A stretch of DNA of 64,000 bases, taken from Rhodoferax sp. (GTDB lineage: Bacteria > Pseudomonadota > Gammaproteobacteria > Burkholderiales > Burkholderiaceae_C). Each line of letters begins with the position of its first letter. Within the stretch, counting starts at the first letter, position 1. The DNA is taken from contig PKWM01000012.1 in assembly GCA_003133245.1 (NCBI GenBank), positions 29,699 to 93,698 of the forward strand, read 5' to 3'. The notes under the pieces are model-generated. The model did not search any database. It had not been told where the DNA came from and saw only the letters and a list, made by a program, of their open reading frames with translations. The position numbers and the translations under genes are program-made. This document shows, piece by piece, positions 34,110 to 44,366 of the stretch.

Positions 34110-37100
34110 ATGACGACGGCTGCCGAGATATTGCATCTCCAGGAACACGGTTTGTATTCATCTGCACAAGAGCACGACGCTTGCGGCGTGGGTTTTGTGG
34201 CGCACATCAAGGGTGTCAAGTCGCATGACATTATCCAAAATGCGCTGAAGATTCTGGAAAACCTGAACCACCGGGGTGCCGTCGGGGCCGACAAGTTGAT
34301 GGGCGACGGTGCCGGGATTTTGATTCAGTTGCCGGATGCGCTTTATCGCCCGGTGATGGAGGCTCAAGGTGTTTCTCTGCCGCCGCCCGGTGAATATGGC
34401 GTAGGCATGATTTTTTTGCCCAAAGAGCATGCCAGCCGACTGGCTTGCGAGCAGGAACTGGAGCGCGCCATCAAGGCCGAGGGCCAGGTGCTCTTGGGTT
34501 GGCGTGATGTGCCGGTCAGCCGCGACATGCCAATGTCGCCCACAGTGCGTCAAAAAGAGCCGGTTTTGCGCCAGCTCTTCATTGGCCGCGGCAACGATGT
34601 GATCGTGCAGGATGCGCTTGAGCGCAAGCTCTATGTGATCCGCAAAACTGCCAGCGCCGCCATCCAGAAACTTCAACTCAAGCACAGCAAAGAGTACTAC
34701 GTTCCCAGCATGTCGAGTCGCACTGTGATTTACAAGGGGCTGTTGCTGGCCGATCAAGTCGGCACCTACTACCTGGATTTACAGGATGAGCGTTGCGTCT
34801 CGGCGCTGGGCCTGGTGCACCAGCGTTTTTCCACCAATACCTTCCCGGAATGGCCACTGGCGCACCCGTACCGCTACGTGGCGCACAACGGCGAGATCAA
34901 CACCGTCAAGGGCAATTACAACTGGATGAAAGCGCGCGAAGGCGTGATGAGTTCACCGGTGCTTGGGGCTGACCTGCAAAAGCTTTACCCGATCAGCTTT
35001 GCCGACCAGTCTGACACCGCTATTTTTGATAACTGTCTGGAACTGCTCACCATGGCGGGTTATCCGCTGGCGCAAGCTGTGATGATGATGATTCCCGAGC
35101 CGTGGGAGCAAAACGCGCTGATGGGCCCGCGGCGCAAGGCGTTTTATGAATACCATGCCGCCATGCTGGAGCCGTGGGACGGGCCGGCCTCGATTGTCTT
35201 CACTGACGGGCGCCAAATCGGCGCCACGCTCGATCGCAATGGCCTGCGCCCGTCGCGCTACTGCATCACCGACGATGACCTGGTGATCATGGCGTCCGAG
35301 TCGGGCGTGCTGCCCGTGCCCGAGAGCAAAATAGTGCGCAAATGGCGCTTGCAGCCGGGCAAGATGTTCCTGATCGACCTGGAACAGGGCCGCATGATCG
35401 ACGACGATGAGCTCAAATCCAACCTGGCCAACAGCAAGCCCTACCAACAATGGATCGAGAACCTGCGCATCCGGCTTGATGATGTGGGGGGTGAAATTGG
35501 GGTCGGATCCGAATTACCTGAACTGACACCGCCAAGTGGCGGCTCGGTAGATTCGGCTCTGACCCCATTTCCGCTACCCAGCCTGCTCGATCGTCAGCAG
35601 GCTTTTGGGTTCACCCAGGAAGACATCAAGTTTCTGCTGGCACCTATGGCCAGCAAGGCTGAAGAAGCCGTTGGTTCGATGGGCGACGACAGCCCCCTGG
35701 CGGTTTTGTCAGACAAAAACAAGCCGCTCTACAACTATTTCAAGCAGTTGTTCGCGCAAGTGACTAACCCTCCGATCGACCCGATCCGCGAAGCGATCGT
35801 GATGAGTCTGGTGTCATTTGTTGGGCCCAAACCCAATTTGCTCGACATCAACCAAGTCAACCCGCCGATGCGGCTGGAGGTGAGTCAACCGGTGTTGAAT
35901 TTTGCCGACATGGCCAAATTGCGCGACATTGAGAAATACACACGTGGCAAATTCCACAGCTACACGCTAAACATCACTTACCCCCTTGCCTGGGGCCACG
36001 AAGGCGTTGAAGCGCAACTCGCTTCGCTTTGCGCCGAGGCGGTCGATGCCATCAAAGGCGGCAACAATATTCTGATCATCAGCGACCGTGGCATCAATGC
36101 CACGCAGGTTGCCATCCCGGCGTTGCTGGCGCTCTCTGCGGTGCACCAGCACCTGGTGCGCGAAGGTCTGCGCACCACGGCCGGTCTGGTGGTCGAGACT
36201 GGCAGCGCGCGCGAAGTGCATCACTATGGTGTGCTGGCGGGTTATGGCGCTGAAGCCGTGCATCCGTATCTGGCGCTGGAAACATTGACCAGCATCTGCA
36301 ATGAGTTGCCGGGCGACTTGAGCGCTGACGAAGCCATCAGCAACTACGTCAAAGCGGTTGGCAAGGGTTTGGCCAAGATCATGTCCAAGATGGGCGTCTC
36401 CACTTACATGAGCTACTGCGGTGCCCAGTTGTTCGAGGCGATTGGCCTGTCCAGCACGACCGTTGCCAAGTACTTCACGGGTACGCCCAGCCGAGTCGAA
36501 GGTATTGGCGTTTTTGACATTGCCGAAGAAGCCATCCGCATGCATAAAGCGGCTTTCAGTGCTGATCCGGTATTGGTCACCATGCTCGACGCCGGTGGCG
36601 AATACGCCTGGCGCACGCGCGGTGAGGAGCATATGTGGACACCCGAGGCCATTGCCAAGTTGCAGCACAGCACGCGTGCCAATAACTGGAACACTTACAA
36701 GGAATATGCGCAAATTGTCAACGATCAGAGCCGTCGCCACATGACACTGCGCGGCCTGTTCGAGTTCAAAATCGATCCAGCCAGAGCAATTCCGGTGGAA
36801 CAAGTTGAATCGGCCAAAGAGATCGTCAAACGCTTTGCCACCGGTGCCATGTCGCTCGGTTCCATCTCCACCGAAGCGCACGCCACACTGGCGGTGGCCA
36901 TGAATCGGCTCGGCGGCAAGAGCAACACGGGCGAAGGGGGCGAAGACCCGGCACGCTACCGCAACGAGCTCAAAGGTATCCCGATCAAACTCGGTGACAC
37001 GCTCAAGACGATCATCGGCTCCGACGTGGTGGAGGTCGATTTGCCGCTGCAAGATGGCGACAGCTTGCGCTCACGCATCAAGCAGGTGGCTTCGGGCCGC

Positions 37101-38870
37101 TTCGGTGTGACCGCTGAATACCTGATCAGCGCTGATCAGATTCAGATCAAGATGGCCCAGGGTGCCAAGCCGGGCGAGGGCGGTCAGCTGCCTGGCGCCA
37201 AGGTATCGGAGTACATTGGTCGGCTGCGCCATTCGATCCCGGGCGTGCCCTTGATTTCACCGCCGCCGCACCATGATATTTACTCGATTGAAGACCTGGC
37301 GCAACTGATTCACGACTTGAAGAACGTCGCGCCACATGCCAGTATCAGCGTCAAGCTGGTCAGCGAAATTGGCGTCGGCACGGTTGCCGCCGGGGTTGCC
37401 AAGTGCAAGAGCGACCATGTGGTTATTTCCGGTCATGATGGTGGCACTGGCGCCTCGCCCTTGTCGTCCATCAAGCATGTCGGCAGTCCCTGGGAAATTG
37501 GTCTGGCTGAAACTCAGCAAACCCTGGTGTTGAACCGTCTGCGCAGCCGCATCCGGGTGCAGGCCGATGGCCAGATGAAGACCGGTCGCGACGTGGTGAT
37601 CGCGGGTTTGCTCGGTGCAGATGAAATGGGTTTTGCCACCGCACCACTGGTAGTGGAGGGTTGCATCATGATGCGCAAATGCCATCTGAACACCTGCCCA
37701 GTGGGCGTCGCCACGCAAGATCCGACACTGCGCCGAAAGTTTTCCGGCAAGCCAGAGCAGGTGGTGAACTATTTCTTTTTTGTTGCTGAAGAAGTGCGCG
37801 CCATCATGGCGCAACTCGGCATTGCCAGGTTCGACGACTTGATTGGACGCGCCGATCTGCTCGATATGCGCCAGGGCATTGCCCACTGGAAGGCCAGCGG
37901 CCTGGATTTCAGCCGCTTGTTTGCCATGCCTGCTGTTCCTGCTGAAGAGGCACGCCATCAAACTGAAATGCAGGAGCACGCCCTGGAGGGTGCGTTGGAT
38001 AACCTGCTGATCGCCAAGAGCCGCGCCGCTATCGAGAAGGGCGAAAAAGTGCACTTTATAGAAGTGGCGCGCAACGTCAACCGCTCGGTCGGTGCCATGC
38101 TCTCGGGAGCGCTGACCAAGGTTCACCCCGAAGGGTTGCCTGACAACACCATCCATATCCAGCTCGAGGGTACCGGTGGCCAGTCCTTTGGTGCGTTTCT
38201 GGCGCGCGGCATTACGCTCTACCTGATTGGCGACGCCAATGACTACACCGGCAAGGGCCTCTCGGGCGGTCGCATCGTGGTGCGCCCCAGCATCGAGTTC
38301 CGAGGCGACGCCATCAGGAACACCATTGTTGGCAATACGGTCATGTATGGCGCCACCAGTGGCGACGCTTTTTTCAGCGGTGTGGCAGGGGAGCGTTTTG
38401 CCGTGCGCTTGTCAGGTGCAACGGCGGTGGTGGAAGGCACCGGTGACCACGGTTGCGAATACATGACCGGCGGCACGGTCGCCGTGCTGGGCCAAACCGG
38501 GCGCAATTTTGCGGCCGGAATGAGCGGCGGCATCGCTTACGTTTATGACGAGGAGGGTCTGTTTGACAAGCGCTGCAACACCGCCATGGTGACCTTGGAG
38601 AAAGTGTTGACAACAGCGCAGCAGCAAACAGCGATTGACCCGGGTCTTTGGCATCGTGGCCAAAGCGATGAAGCGCAGCTCAAAAAACTACTGCAAGAGC
38701 ACAACCGCTGGACCGGCAGCAGGCGCGCCCGCGAGTTGCTCGACAACTGGGACGCATCAAGACTGAAATTTGTCAAGGTGTTTCCACTTGAGTACAAACG
38801 GGCACTGGCGGAGATACAGGCACGCAAGCAAGCGCTGGCGCTGGCTAGCAGATTGGAAGTTGTTTCTTAA
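34110..38870 (+). CDS. gltB: Glutamate synthase, large subunit
   Basis: A 1586-residue NADPH-GOGAT alpha subunit, making two glutamates from glutamine and 2-oxoglutarate together with GltD. After a short propeptide the class II glutaminase nucleophile is Cys25 in [10 protein letters not shown]. The amidotransferase domain, a central domain, the FMN domain ([18 protein letters not shown]) and the 3Fe-4S cluster with Cys1185, Cys1191 and Cys1196 follow, then a GxGxG-rich beta-helix end. Residues about 462-488 are coded by an inserted REP-like repeat and have no family counterpart that I recall. TAGGAG before ATG 34110 is the ribosome site. The RAYT unit lies just upstream. Confidence 0.96.
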   Translation: MTTAAEILHLQEHGLYSSAQEHDACGVGFVAHIKGVKSHDIIQNALKILENLNHRGAVGADKLMGDGAGILIQLPDALYRPVMEAQGVSLPPPGEYGVGMIFLPKEHASRLACEQELERAIKAEGQVLLGWRDVPVSRDMPMSPTVRQKEPVLRQLFIGRGNDVIVQDALERKLYVIRKTASAAIQKLQLKHSKEYYVPSMSSRTVIYKGLLLADQVGTYYLDLQDERCVSALGLVHQRFSTNTFPEWPLAHPYRYVAHNGEINTVKGNYNWMKAREGVMSSPVLGADLQKLYPISFADQSDTAIFDNCLELLTMAGYPLAQAVMMMIPEPWEQNALMGPRRKAFYEYHAAMLEPWDGPASIVFTDGRQIGATLDRNGLRPSRYCITDDDLVIMASESGVLPVPESKIVRKWRLQPGKMFLIDLEQGRMIDDDELKSNLANSKPYQQWIENLRIRLDDVGGEIGVGSELPELTPPSGGSVDSALTPFPLPSLLDRQQAFGFTQEDIKFLLAPMASKAEEAVGSMGDDSPLAVLSDKNKPLYNYFKQLFAQVTNPPIDPIREAIVMSLVSFVGPKPNLLDINQVNPPMRLEVSQPVLNFADMAKLRDIEKYTRGKFHSYTLNITYPLAWGHEGVEAQLASLCAEAVDAIKGGNNILIISDRGINATQVAIPALLALSAVHQHLVREGLRTTAGLVVETGSAREVHHYGVLAGYGAEAVHPYLALETLTSICNELPGDLSADEAISNYVKAVGKGLAKIMSKMGVSTYMSYCGAQLFEAIGLSSTTVAKYFTGTPSRVEGIGVFDIAEEAIRMHKAAFSADPVLVTMLDAGGEYAWRTRGEEHMWTPEAIAKLQHSTRANNWNTYKEYAQIVNDQSRRHMTLRGLFEFKIDPARAIPVEQVESAKEIVKRFATGAMSLGSISTEAHATLAVAMNRLGGKSNTGEGGEDPARYRNELKGIPIKLGDTLKTIIGSDVVEVDLPLQDGDSLRSRIKQVASGRFGVTAEYLISADQIQIKMAQGAKPGEGGQLPGAKVSEYIGRLRHSIPGVPLISPPPHHDIYSIEDLAQLIHDLKNVAPHASISVKLVSEIGVGTVAAGVAKCKSDHVVISGHDGGTGASPLSSIKHVGSPWEIGLAETQQTLVLNRLRSRIRVQADGQMKTGRDVVIAGLLGADEMGFATAPLVVEGCIMMRKCHLNTCPVGVATQDPTLRRKFSGKPEQVVNYFFFVAEEVRAIMAQLGIARFDDLIGRADLLDMRQGIAHWKASGLDFSRLFAMPAVPAEEARHQTEMQEHALEGALDNLLIAKSRAAIEKGEKVHFIEVARNVNRSVGAMLSGALTKVHPEGLPDNTIHIQLEGTGGQSFGAFLARGITLYLIGDANDYTGKGLSGGRIVVRPSIEFRGDAIRNTIVGNTVMYGATSGDAFFSGVAGERFAVRLSGATAVVEGTGDHGCEYMTGGTVAVLGQTGRNFAAGMSGGIAYVYDEEGLFDKRCNTAMVTLEKVLTTAQQQTAIDPGLWHRGQSDEAQLKKLLQEHNRWTGSRRARELLDNWDASRLKFVKVFPLEYKRALAEIQARKQALALASRLEVVS
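35493..35572. repeat. REP-like inverted repeat inserted in frame within gltB
   Basis: 35493-35517 and 35548-35572 are imperfect 25-bp inverted arms. Their sequences (AATTGGGGTCGGATCCGAAT on the left, TCGGCTCTGACCCCATTT on the right) closely resemble the ends of the RAYT unit at 33202 (AATTGGGGTCAGATTCCAAT). Between them a small perfect stem, CCGCCA/TGGCGG at 35529-35542. The stretch is read through in the gltB frame without a stop. Confidence 0.8.
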
Positions 38871-38892
38871 AGTGTTGGGGGTAGGGCTGGCA

Positions 38893-38965
38893 GACAGCCG
38901 ACATCCGACGAATGGTAGGGGACAGAGCTGGTTCACTGCGTGTAACTGCGGTCTGTCCCACAAAG
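38893..38965. repeat. Dispersed repeat copy B (pairs with 19434-19517)
   Basis: GACAGCCGACATCCGACGA at 38893-38911, eight bases, GGACAGAGC at 38920-38928, a variable middle and a GTCTGTCCCACAAAG end. Here GGGACAGA (38919-38926) and TCTGTCCC (38952-38959) form a perfect 8-bp inverted pair. The copy fills the gltB-gltD gap, so both genes' transcript carries it. The gltD ribosome site AAAGGAG at 38962-38968 begins in its last bases. Confidence 0.65.
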
Positions 38966-38973
38966 GAGTTGAA

Positions 38974-40440
38974 ATGGGAAAAATCACGGGTTTTATGGAG
39001 TTTGGTCGCCTCGAAGAAAGTCATCAATCAGTGTCCGAGCGGATCAAAAATCACAAAGAGATTGTGATGGGTCTGGACGATGCAGGGGCGAGGGTGCAGG
39101 CCGCGCGCTGCATGGACTGTGGCACGCCGTTTTGCAACAACGGTTGCCCGGTCAACAACGTCATTCCGGACTTCAACGATGCTGTCTATCGGGGTGATTG
39201 GAAAAACGCCAGTGCGGTGCTGCATAGCACCAACAATTTTCCCGAGTTCACCGGCCGCGTCTGCCCGGCACCCTGCGAGGCGGCTTGTGTGCTCAACGTG
39301 AATGATGATGCCGTGGGCATCAAGTCAATCGAGCACGCCATCATTGACCGTGCCTGGCGCGAAGGCTGGGTGCAGCCGCAACCCGCACAGCATAAAACCG
39401 GTAAGAAAGTAGCGGTTGTGGGCTCCGGTCCGGCCGGCATGGCAGCGGCGCAACAACTGGCGCGCGTGGGCCATGATGTGACCCTTTTTGAGAAAAATGA
39501 TCGTATCGGTGGTCTGCTGCGCTACGGCATTCCAGATTTCAAGCTGGAAAAGTCGCACATCGAGCGCCGCGCCCTGCAGATGAAGCTCGAAGGCGTCACT
39601 TTTCGAACTGGTGTGTTGATTGGCGCCTTGCCGAAAGGCTCAAAGGTCACCAATTGGGCCAAGGAAACGTTGGCACCAGCCCAGTTGCAAAAAGACTTTG
39701 ACGCGGTGTTGCTCACTGGTGGTGCCGAGCAGTCGCGTGATCTGCCGCTGCCGGGTCGTGAGCTGGACGGTATTTGCTTTGCCATGGAATTCCTGCCGCA
39801 GCAAAACAAGGTCAATGCCGGGGATAAAGTCAAAGGCCAGTTGCGAGCGGAAGGCAAACATGTTGTCGTGATCGGCGGTGGCGACACCGGCAGCGACTGT
39901 GTCGGCACGGCCAGGCGCCAAGGAGCTGCCAGTATTACCCAGTTTGAACTCACGGCGCAACCCCCATTGGAAGAAAATCGTTCCATGACCTGGCCCGACT
40001 GGCCTTTGAAGCTGCGCACCAGTTCCAGCCATGAGGAGGGTTGCGAACGCAAATTTGCCATCTCCACCAAGGAATATCTGGGGCAAAAAGGCAAGCTCAC
40101 CGGCCTAAAAACCGTTCAGGTCGAGTGGAAAAACGCCAAGATGATCGAGCTGGCGGGAAGTGAGCAAATTGTGCAAGCTGACTTGGTGTTGCTGGCAATG
40201 GGCTTTGTCGGCCCGGTGCCGACGCTGCTGGAAGATTTTGGGGTTGAAAAGGACGCTAGAGGAAACGCCAAAGCGAGCACTGACTTCACCGGTGGTTATG
40301 CCACCAATGTGCCTAGCGTTTTTGCCGCCGGTGACATGCGCCGGGGCCAAAGCCTGGTGGTGTGGGCGATCCGCGAAGGCCGCCAGGCGGCGCGAGCAGT
40401 CGATGAGTTCCTGATGGGCGTGAGTGACTTGCCACGTTGA
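38974..40440 (+). CDS. gltD: Glutamate synthase, small subunit
   Basis: A 488-residue beta subunit carrying FAD and NADPH sites that feeds electrons to GltB. Two 4Fe-4S clusters are bound by the N-terminal Cys sets in [17 protein letters not shown] and [13 protein letters not shown] site: [20 protein letters not shown] site: [12 protein letters not shown]; end block [23 protein letters not shown] 38974 has AAAGGAG five bases upstream; the open frame upstream of this is spurious. Follows gltB by about 100 bases that contain repeat copy B. Confidence 0.97.
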   Translation: MGKITGFMEFGRLEESHQSVSERIKNHKEIVMGLDDAGARVQAARCMDCGTPFCNNGCPVNNVIPDFNDAVYRGDWKNASAVLHSTNNFPEFTGRVCPAPCEAACVLNVNDDAVGIKSIEHAIIDRAWREGWVQPQPAQHKTGKKVAVVGSGPAGMAAAQQLARVGHDVTLFEKNDRIGGLLRYGIPDFKLEKSHIERRALQMKLEGVTFRTGVLIGALPKGSKVTNWAKETLAPAQLQKDFDAVLLTGGAEQSRDLPLPGRELDGICFAMEFLPQQNKVNAGDKVKGQLRAEGKHVVVIGGGDTGSDCVGTARRQGAASITQFELTAQPPLEENRSMTWPDWPLKLRTSSSHEEGCERKFAISTKEYLGQKGKLTGLKTVQVEWKNAKMIELAGSEQIVQADLVLLAMGFVGPVPTLLEDFGVEKDARGNAKASTDFTGGYATNVPSVFAAGDMRRGQSLVVWAIREGRQAARAVDEFLMGVSDLPR

Positions 40441-40457
40441 TAAGGGAAATCCCTTAT
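40440..40457. promoter_or_regulatory. Palindrome ATAAGGGA-AA-TCCCTTAT after gltD
   Basis: A perfect 8-bp inverted repeat with a 2-base centre that begins at the last base of the gltD stop. It lies in the 95-base gap before mlaF. No T-run follows, so it could be either an operator for mlaF or a terminator stem. Confidence 0.35.
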
Positions 40458-40535
40458 GATTCAAGGATTGGAACCTCCAGCCCTTGTTAACAGACCGCAT
40501 CTCACAAAAAGCTGGCTTCGTCCTCGACCTAAAAA

Positions 40536-41351
40536 ATGATATCGCCGTCTGGATCTCTCGTCGAACTACGTCATCTGACCTTTGGTTACGGTGATCGGGT
40601 GGTGCTGGACGACATTTCCCTGTCGGTGCCACGCGGCAAGGTGACTGCGCTGATGGGTGCATCGGGGGGTGGCAAAACGACAATTTTGCGACTGATCGGC
40701 GGGCAAAATCGGGCCCAATCCGGCCAGATGCTGTTCGATGGCCAGGACGTGACGCCCATGAATCAGACGCAGCTCTATGCGGCGCGGCGCCGCATGGGCA
40801 TGTTGTTTCAGTTTGGTGCCCTGTTTGCCGACTTGTCGGTGTTCGAGAATGTGGCCTTTCCGTTGCGCGAGCATACCCACCTGGCCGAGACGTTGATTCG
40901 CGATATTGTGTTGATGAAGCTCAATGCCGTCGGTCTGCGTGGTGCGTGCGACCTGATGCCGAGTGATCTCTCGGGTGGCATGGTTCGGCGCATTGGGCTG
41001 GCGCGTGCCATAGCGCTCGACCCGGAATTGGTGATGTACGACGAGCCGTTTTCCGGGCTGGATCCGATTTCTCTGAGCATTGCGGCGCGCTTGCTTCGCC
41101 AGCTTAATGACTCCATGGGCCTGACCAGCATTTTTGTTTCGCACGAACTCGAACAGACTTTTGCCATTTCCGATCATGTGATTATTCTGGCAAACGGAAA
41201 AATCGCCACCCAAGGCACACCCGGGCAAGTGCAGCAAAGCACAGATCCGTTGGTCTATCAGTATGTCAACGCCTTGTCGGATGGCCCTGTACGCTTTCAT
41301 TATCCGGGCCCTTCCGTTGCGGAAGATTTTGGTTTGGGAGTTGCAACATGA
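40536..41351 (+). CDS. mlaF: Phospholipid transport ATP-binding protein MlaF
   Basis: A 271-residue ABC ATPase of the Mla system that keeps the outer membrane asymmetric by moving phospholipids between membranes. Walker A GASGGGKTT (residues about 43-51), Q loop LFQFGALF, signature LSGGMVRRIGLARA, Walker B LVMYDEPFSGLD, H loop SHELEQT. LSGGM with the Met-Val variant is typical of MlaF. First of a six-gene cluster mlaFEDACB; the next ATG overlaps its stop by 4 bases. Confidence 0.95.
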   Translation: MISPSGSLVELRHLTFGYGDRVVLDDISLSVPRGKVTALMGASGGGKTTILRLIGGQNRAQSGQMLFDGQDVTPMNQTQLYAARRRMGMLFQFGALFADLSVFENVAFPLREHTHLAETLIRDIVLMKLNAVGLRGACDLMPSDLSGGMVRRIGLARAIALDPELVMYDEPFSGLDPISLSIAARLLRQLNDSMGLTSIFVSHELEQTFAISDHVIILANGKIATQGTPGQVQQSTDPLVYQYVNALSDGPVRFHYPGPSVAEDFGLGVAT

Positions 41352-42130
41352 GCTGGTACAAACCCAGCGATATTGGGTTCGCCACCCGCCGCCAATTGGC
41401 AAACATGGGTTATGGCGCGCGTCTTTTTATTCGCTTGCTGTTGACGTTGGGCACGAGCTTCAAGCGTTTCGGATTGATTCGTGACCAGATTCATTTCTTG
41501 GGCAACTATTCTCTCGCCATCATTGCCGTGTCAGGCTTGTTTGTGGGTTTTGTTTTTGGCTTGCAGGGTTACTACACCTTGCAGCGCTATGGCTCATCTT
41601 CAGCTCTGGGTCTGCTGGTGACGCTCACACTGGTGCGGGAACTCGGGCCGGTGGTGACGGCACTGCTGTTTGCCGGCCGGGCCGGTACCTCGCTGACCGC
41701 TGAGATTGGTCTGATGAAGGCGGGCGAGCAAATCAGCGTGATGGAGATGATGGCGGTGGACCCGGTACAGCGCGTTCTGGCACCCCGGTTTTGGGCCGGC
41801 GTCATCACCATGCCCCTGTTGGCCGCAGTTTTCAGCGCCATGGGCATCATTGGCGGCTGGGCCGTGGGCGTGCTCATGATCGGCGTCGATGGCGGTTCGT
41901 TCTGGAGTCAGATTCAGGGCGGCGTCGATGTCTGGCAAGACGTGGGCAATGGCGTCATCAAGAGCATTGTGTTCGGTTTTACCGTGACTTTTATTGCGCT
42001 ATTGCAGGGTTTTGAAGCGCAGCCCACGCCCGAGGGTGTGGCCAGCGCGACGACCCGAACGGTGGTGGTATCTTCCTTGTCGGTTTTAGGTCTTGATTTC
42101 ATCCTGACGGCCATGATGTTTACCATATGA
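41348..42130 (+). CDS. mlaE: Phospholipid transport permease MlaE
   Basis: A 260-residue inner-membrane permease of the MlaE family with about six helices. Conserved blocks: FVGFVFGLQGYYTLQRYG, LVRELGPVVTALLFAGRAG and AEIGLMKAGEQISVMEMMAVDP. The amphipathic N-terminal helix is typical. ATG 41348 overlaps the mlaF stop; mlaD follows 30 bases later. Confidence 0.95.
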   Translation: MSWYKPSDIGFATRRQLANMGYGARLFIRLLLTLGTSFKRFGLIRDQIHFLGNYSLAIIAVSGLFVGFVFGLQGYYTLQRYGSSSALGLLVTLTLVRELGPVVTALLFAGRAGTSLTAEIGLMKAGEQISVMEMMAVDPVQRVLAPRFWAGVITMPLLAAVFSAMGIIGGWAVGVLMIGVDGGSFWSQIQGGVDVWQDVGNGVIKSIVFGFTVTFIALLQGFEAQPTPEGVASATTRTVVVSSLSVLGLDFILTAMMFTI

Positions 42131-42160
42131 ATACCTTGCGGGACAGATATAAGGAGTTTT

Positions 42161-42649
42161 ATGCAGCGCTCAAAAAATGATTTATGGGTTGGCCTTTTCG
42201 TGCTGATTGGTGCTGTGGCTATTCTGTTTCTGGCCTTGCAATCTGCCAATTTGTTGACCTTGAATTTCCAGCCAAACTATTCGCTTAGCGCCAAGTTTGA
42301 CAACGTCGGCGGGCTCAAGCCCAAAGCGGCGGTGCGCAGCGCCGGCGTGGTGGTGGGCCGAGTTGAAAATATCGTTTTTGATGACAAATCATTCCAGGCG
42401 CGCGTGACCCTGGCGATGGAAAGCCGTTATGTGTTTCCGAAAGACAGTTCGCTGAAAATATTGACCAGCGGCTTGCTTGGCGAGCAATACTTGGGTCTGG
42501 AACCTGGCGCCGACGCGAAAACACTGGTGGCGGGAGATAGCATTACGAATACCCAATCGGCCATGGTGTTGGAAAGCCTGATCAGCCAGTTCTTATACAG
42601 CAAGGCATCTGAGGGCGTCGTCACTGACGTTGGCAAAGGCAAGAAATGA
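42161..42649 (+). CDS. mlaD: Phospholipid-binding MCE-domain protein MlaD
   Basis: A 162-residue protein with one membrane helix (LWVGLFVLIGAVAILFLALQ) and a single MCE domain (YSLSAKFDNVGGLKPKAAVR to GLLGEQYLGLEPG) that forms a hexameric ring for lipids in the periplasm. The ribosome site AAGGAG at 42151-42156 fits ATG 42161. It overlaps mlaA by 4 bases. Confidence 0.95.
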   Translation: MQRSKNDLWVGLFVLIGAVAILFLALQSANLLTLNFQPNYSLSAKFDNVGGLKPKAAVRSAGVVVGRVENIVFDDKSFQARVTLAMESRYVFPKDSSLKILTSGLLGEQYLGLEPGADAKTLVAGDSITNTQSAMVLESLISQFLYSKASEGVVTDVGKGKK

Positions 42650-43461
42650 CAGTGAATCTATGTTTGCGACGGATAGATCATCCAATACCGGGCAGGTTGC
42701 GGTGGGCCGGCGTGTTGTTGATTTTTTTGTCGCTGACCGGTTGTGCCAGTGGCCCCAACGCCAATCCACGTGATCCTCTTGAGCCATTCAATCGCGACGT
42801 CTATAGGTTCAACGAAGCGGTCGATAAGGCGGTCCTCAAGCCCGTGGCGACAGCCTACCGCGACGCGACGCCGGTACGGGTGCGCCAAGGTGTGGGCAAT
42901 TTTTTTGGCAACCTGGGAGATATCTGGTCGTTTGTCAACAACGCCTTGCAGTTCAAGGGCCAAGCGGCAATCGACAGCCTGAAGCGTTTTGGCGTCAATA
43001 CTTTTGTCGGCTGGGTTGGCGTTCTTGACGTGGCCACCGAGATGGATATTGAAAAACATACGAAAGATTTTGGCGATACCCTGGGCTATTGGGGAGTTGC
43101 CCCCGGCCCCTATCTGGTACTGCCCTTGCTCGGGTCTTCCACCTTGCGTGATACGGTGGCACTTCCGGTGGACTGGAAGGGTGATATCGTATCCAACATT
43201 CCGTATATCCCGACGCGCAACAGCGCCACGGTGGTGCGAGCTATAGACAAGAGATCGGATTTGCTCAAAGCCAGCACGATGCTTGAGGAAGCGGCGCTGG
43301 ACCCCTACACATTCACCCGTGACGCGTTTCTGCAACGGCGTCGCAGTATCATTTTCGATGGCAATCCACCAGAAGAAGATACGGCCCGACCAGCGGCTGA
43401 AACGCCAACTGAAACCTTAAATAACTCCGGGCTTTCCGGAGATGAGAAAGTCAAACCATGA
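42646..43461 (+). CDS. mlaA: Outer-membrane lipoprotein MlaA (VacJ)
   Basis: A 271-residue lipoprotein (lipobox LTGC, Cys at about 33) that removes phospholipids from the outer leaflet with a porin partner. The family signature is NPRDPLEPFNRDVYRFNEAV, with further blocks GNFFGNLGDIWSFVNNALQF and TLGYWGVAPGPYLVLPLLG. The acidic, Pro-rich tail is variable in this family. In beta-proteobacteria mlaA lies within the mla operon, as here, and not apart from it as in E. coli. Overlaps both neighbours by 4 bases. Confidence 0.95.
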   Translation: MTVNLCLRRIDHPIPGRLRWAGVLLIFLSLTGCASGPNANPRDPLEPFNRDVYRFNEAVDKAVLKPVATAYRDATPVRVRQGVGNFFGNLGDIWSFVNNALQFKGQAAIDSLKRFGVNTFVGWVGVLDVATEMDIEKHTKDFGDTLGYWGVAPGPYLVLPLLGSSTLRDTVALPVDWKGDIVSNIPYIPTRNSATVVRAIDKRSDLLKASTMLEEAALDPYTFTRDAFLQRRRSIIFDGNPPEEDTARPAAETPTETLNNSGLSGDEKVKP

Positions 43462-44096
43462 AACGTCGTTTTTTGAGCCACCTGTTGATCGTTCTGATGG
43501 TGAGCGCAGCGGGCCTGCTGGCCTTGTCGGCGAGCGCGGCCGATGAAGCGCCAGACGTTTTGATCAAACGCCTGTCGACCGACATGCTGGACAACATCAA
43601 GGCCGACAAAGCCATCCAGGCCGGGGATATGTCCCGCATCATTGCACTGGTCGATACCAAGATCATGCCGAACGTTGATTTTCAGCGCATGACCGCCTCC
43701 GCCGTGGGGCCGGCCTGGCGCCAGGCGACCCCGGAGCAGCAAAAGCGCTTGCAGGAGGAGTTCAAGACTTTGCTGGTACGCACTTATGCCGGCGCACTGA
43801 CCCAGGTCAGTGACCAGACCATTGCCGTCAGACCCCTGCGGGCCGCACCGGAAGACAAAGAGGTGGTAGTACGGACCGAGGTCAAAGGCCGTGGCGACGC
43901 CATCCAGCTCGATTACAGGCTGGAGAAAACACCCGGCGATGGCGCTGGCTGGAAAATTTACAACCTCAATGTATTGGGCGTCTGGCTGGTGGAGACCTAC
44001 CGCAGCCAGTTTTCTCAGGAGATCAATGCCAAAGGTATCAACGGCTTGATTGCAACCCTGACGGAGCGCAACAAGGCCAACGCCAAAAAGGGTTGA
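43458..44096 (+). CDS. mlaC: Periplasmic phospholipid-binding protein MlaC
   Basis: A 212-residue soluble periplasmic carrier that shuttles phospholipids between MlaA and MlaD. The signal peptide (MKRRFLSHLLIVLMVSAAGL, cleaved after SASA) and family blocks PNVDFQRMTASAVGPAWRQA, TYAGALTQVSDQTI and GWKIYNLNVLGVWLVETYRS are clear. It overlaps the mlaB start by 4 bases. Confidence 0.95.
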   Translation: MKRRFLSHLLIVLMVSAAGLLALSASAADEAPDVLIKRLSTDMLDNIKADKAIQAGDMSRIIALVDTKIMPNVDFQRMTASAVGPAWRQATPEQQKRLQEEFKTLLVRTYAGALTQVSDQTIAVRPLRAAPEDKEVVVRTEVKGRGDAIQLDYRLEKTPGDGAGWKIYNLNVLGVWLVETYRSQFSQEINAKGINGLIATLTERNKANAKKG

Positions 44097-44365
44097 GCGT
44101 GCTGGTTTTACCGAAACAACTGACGCAAATCGAAGCCACCGCCTGCCTGACGCTGTTGCGGCAGGGTTTGCAGGCCGAGATGGGTCCGGAAGTGGTGGTC
44201 GATGCCTCCGCCCTGGGTCATTTCGATTCGGCAGCGTTGGCTGTATTACTTGAATTTCGCCGCAACAGCATCGCTGCCGGGAAACATTTCAAGGTTAGCG
44301 GTTTGCCTACTCGCCTGGGTAATTTAGCGACGCTGTATGGGGTGGGTGAATTGCTGGGAACATAG
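44093..44365 (+). CDS. mlaB: STAS-domain regulator MlaB
   Basis: A 90-residue cytoplasmic STAS-domain protein that binds MlaF and activates the ABC complex. The conserved loop with Asp/Ser is VVVDASALGHFDSAALAVLL, with the Ser that binds MlaF; a C-terminal helix follows. TTG 44093 overlaps the mlaC stop (TTGA); GTG 44099 is an alternative giving 88 residues. Neither has an obvious ribosome site, so coupling is likely. Confidence 0.88.
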   Translation: MSVLVLPKQLTQIEATACLTLLRQGLQAEMGPEVVVDASALGHFDSAALAVLLEFRRNSIAAGKHFKVSGLPTRLGNLATLYGVGELLGT

Positions 44366-44366
44366 C

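Noticed and set aside
35967..37052. 361-codon minus-strand open frame inside gltB
   Set aside because: Antisense shadow in a strongly biased gene; no start context, no recognisable domain.
44337..44366. ATG 44337 as start of the YadG-like ATPase
   Set aside because: It lies inside mlaB; TTG 44367 with GGGAA upstream gives the normal family N-terminus, although this is not certain.
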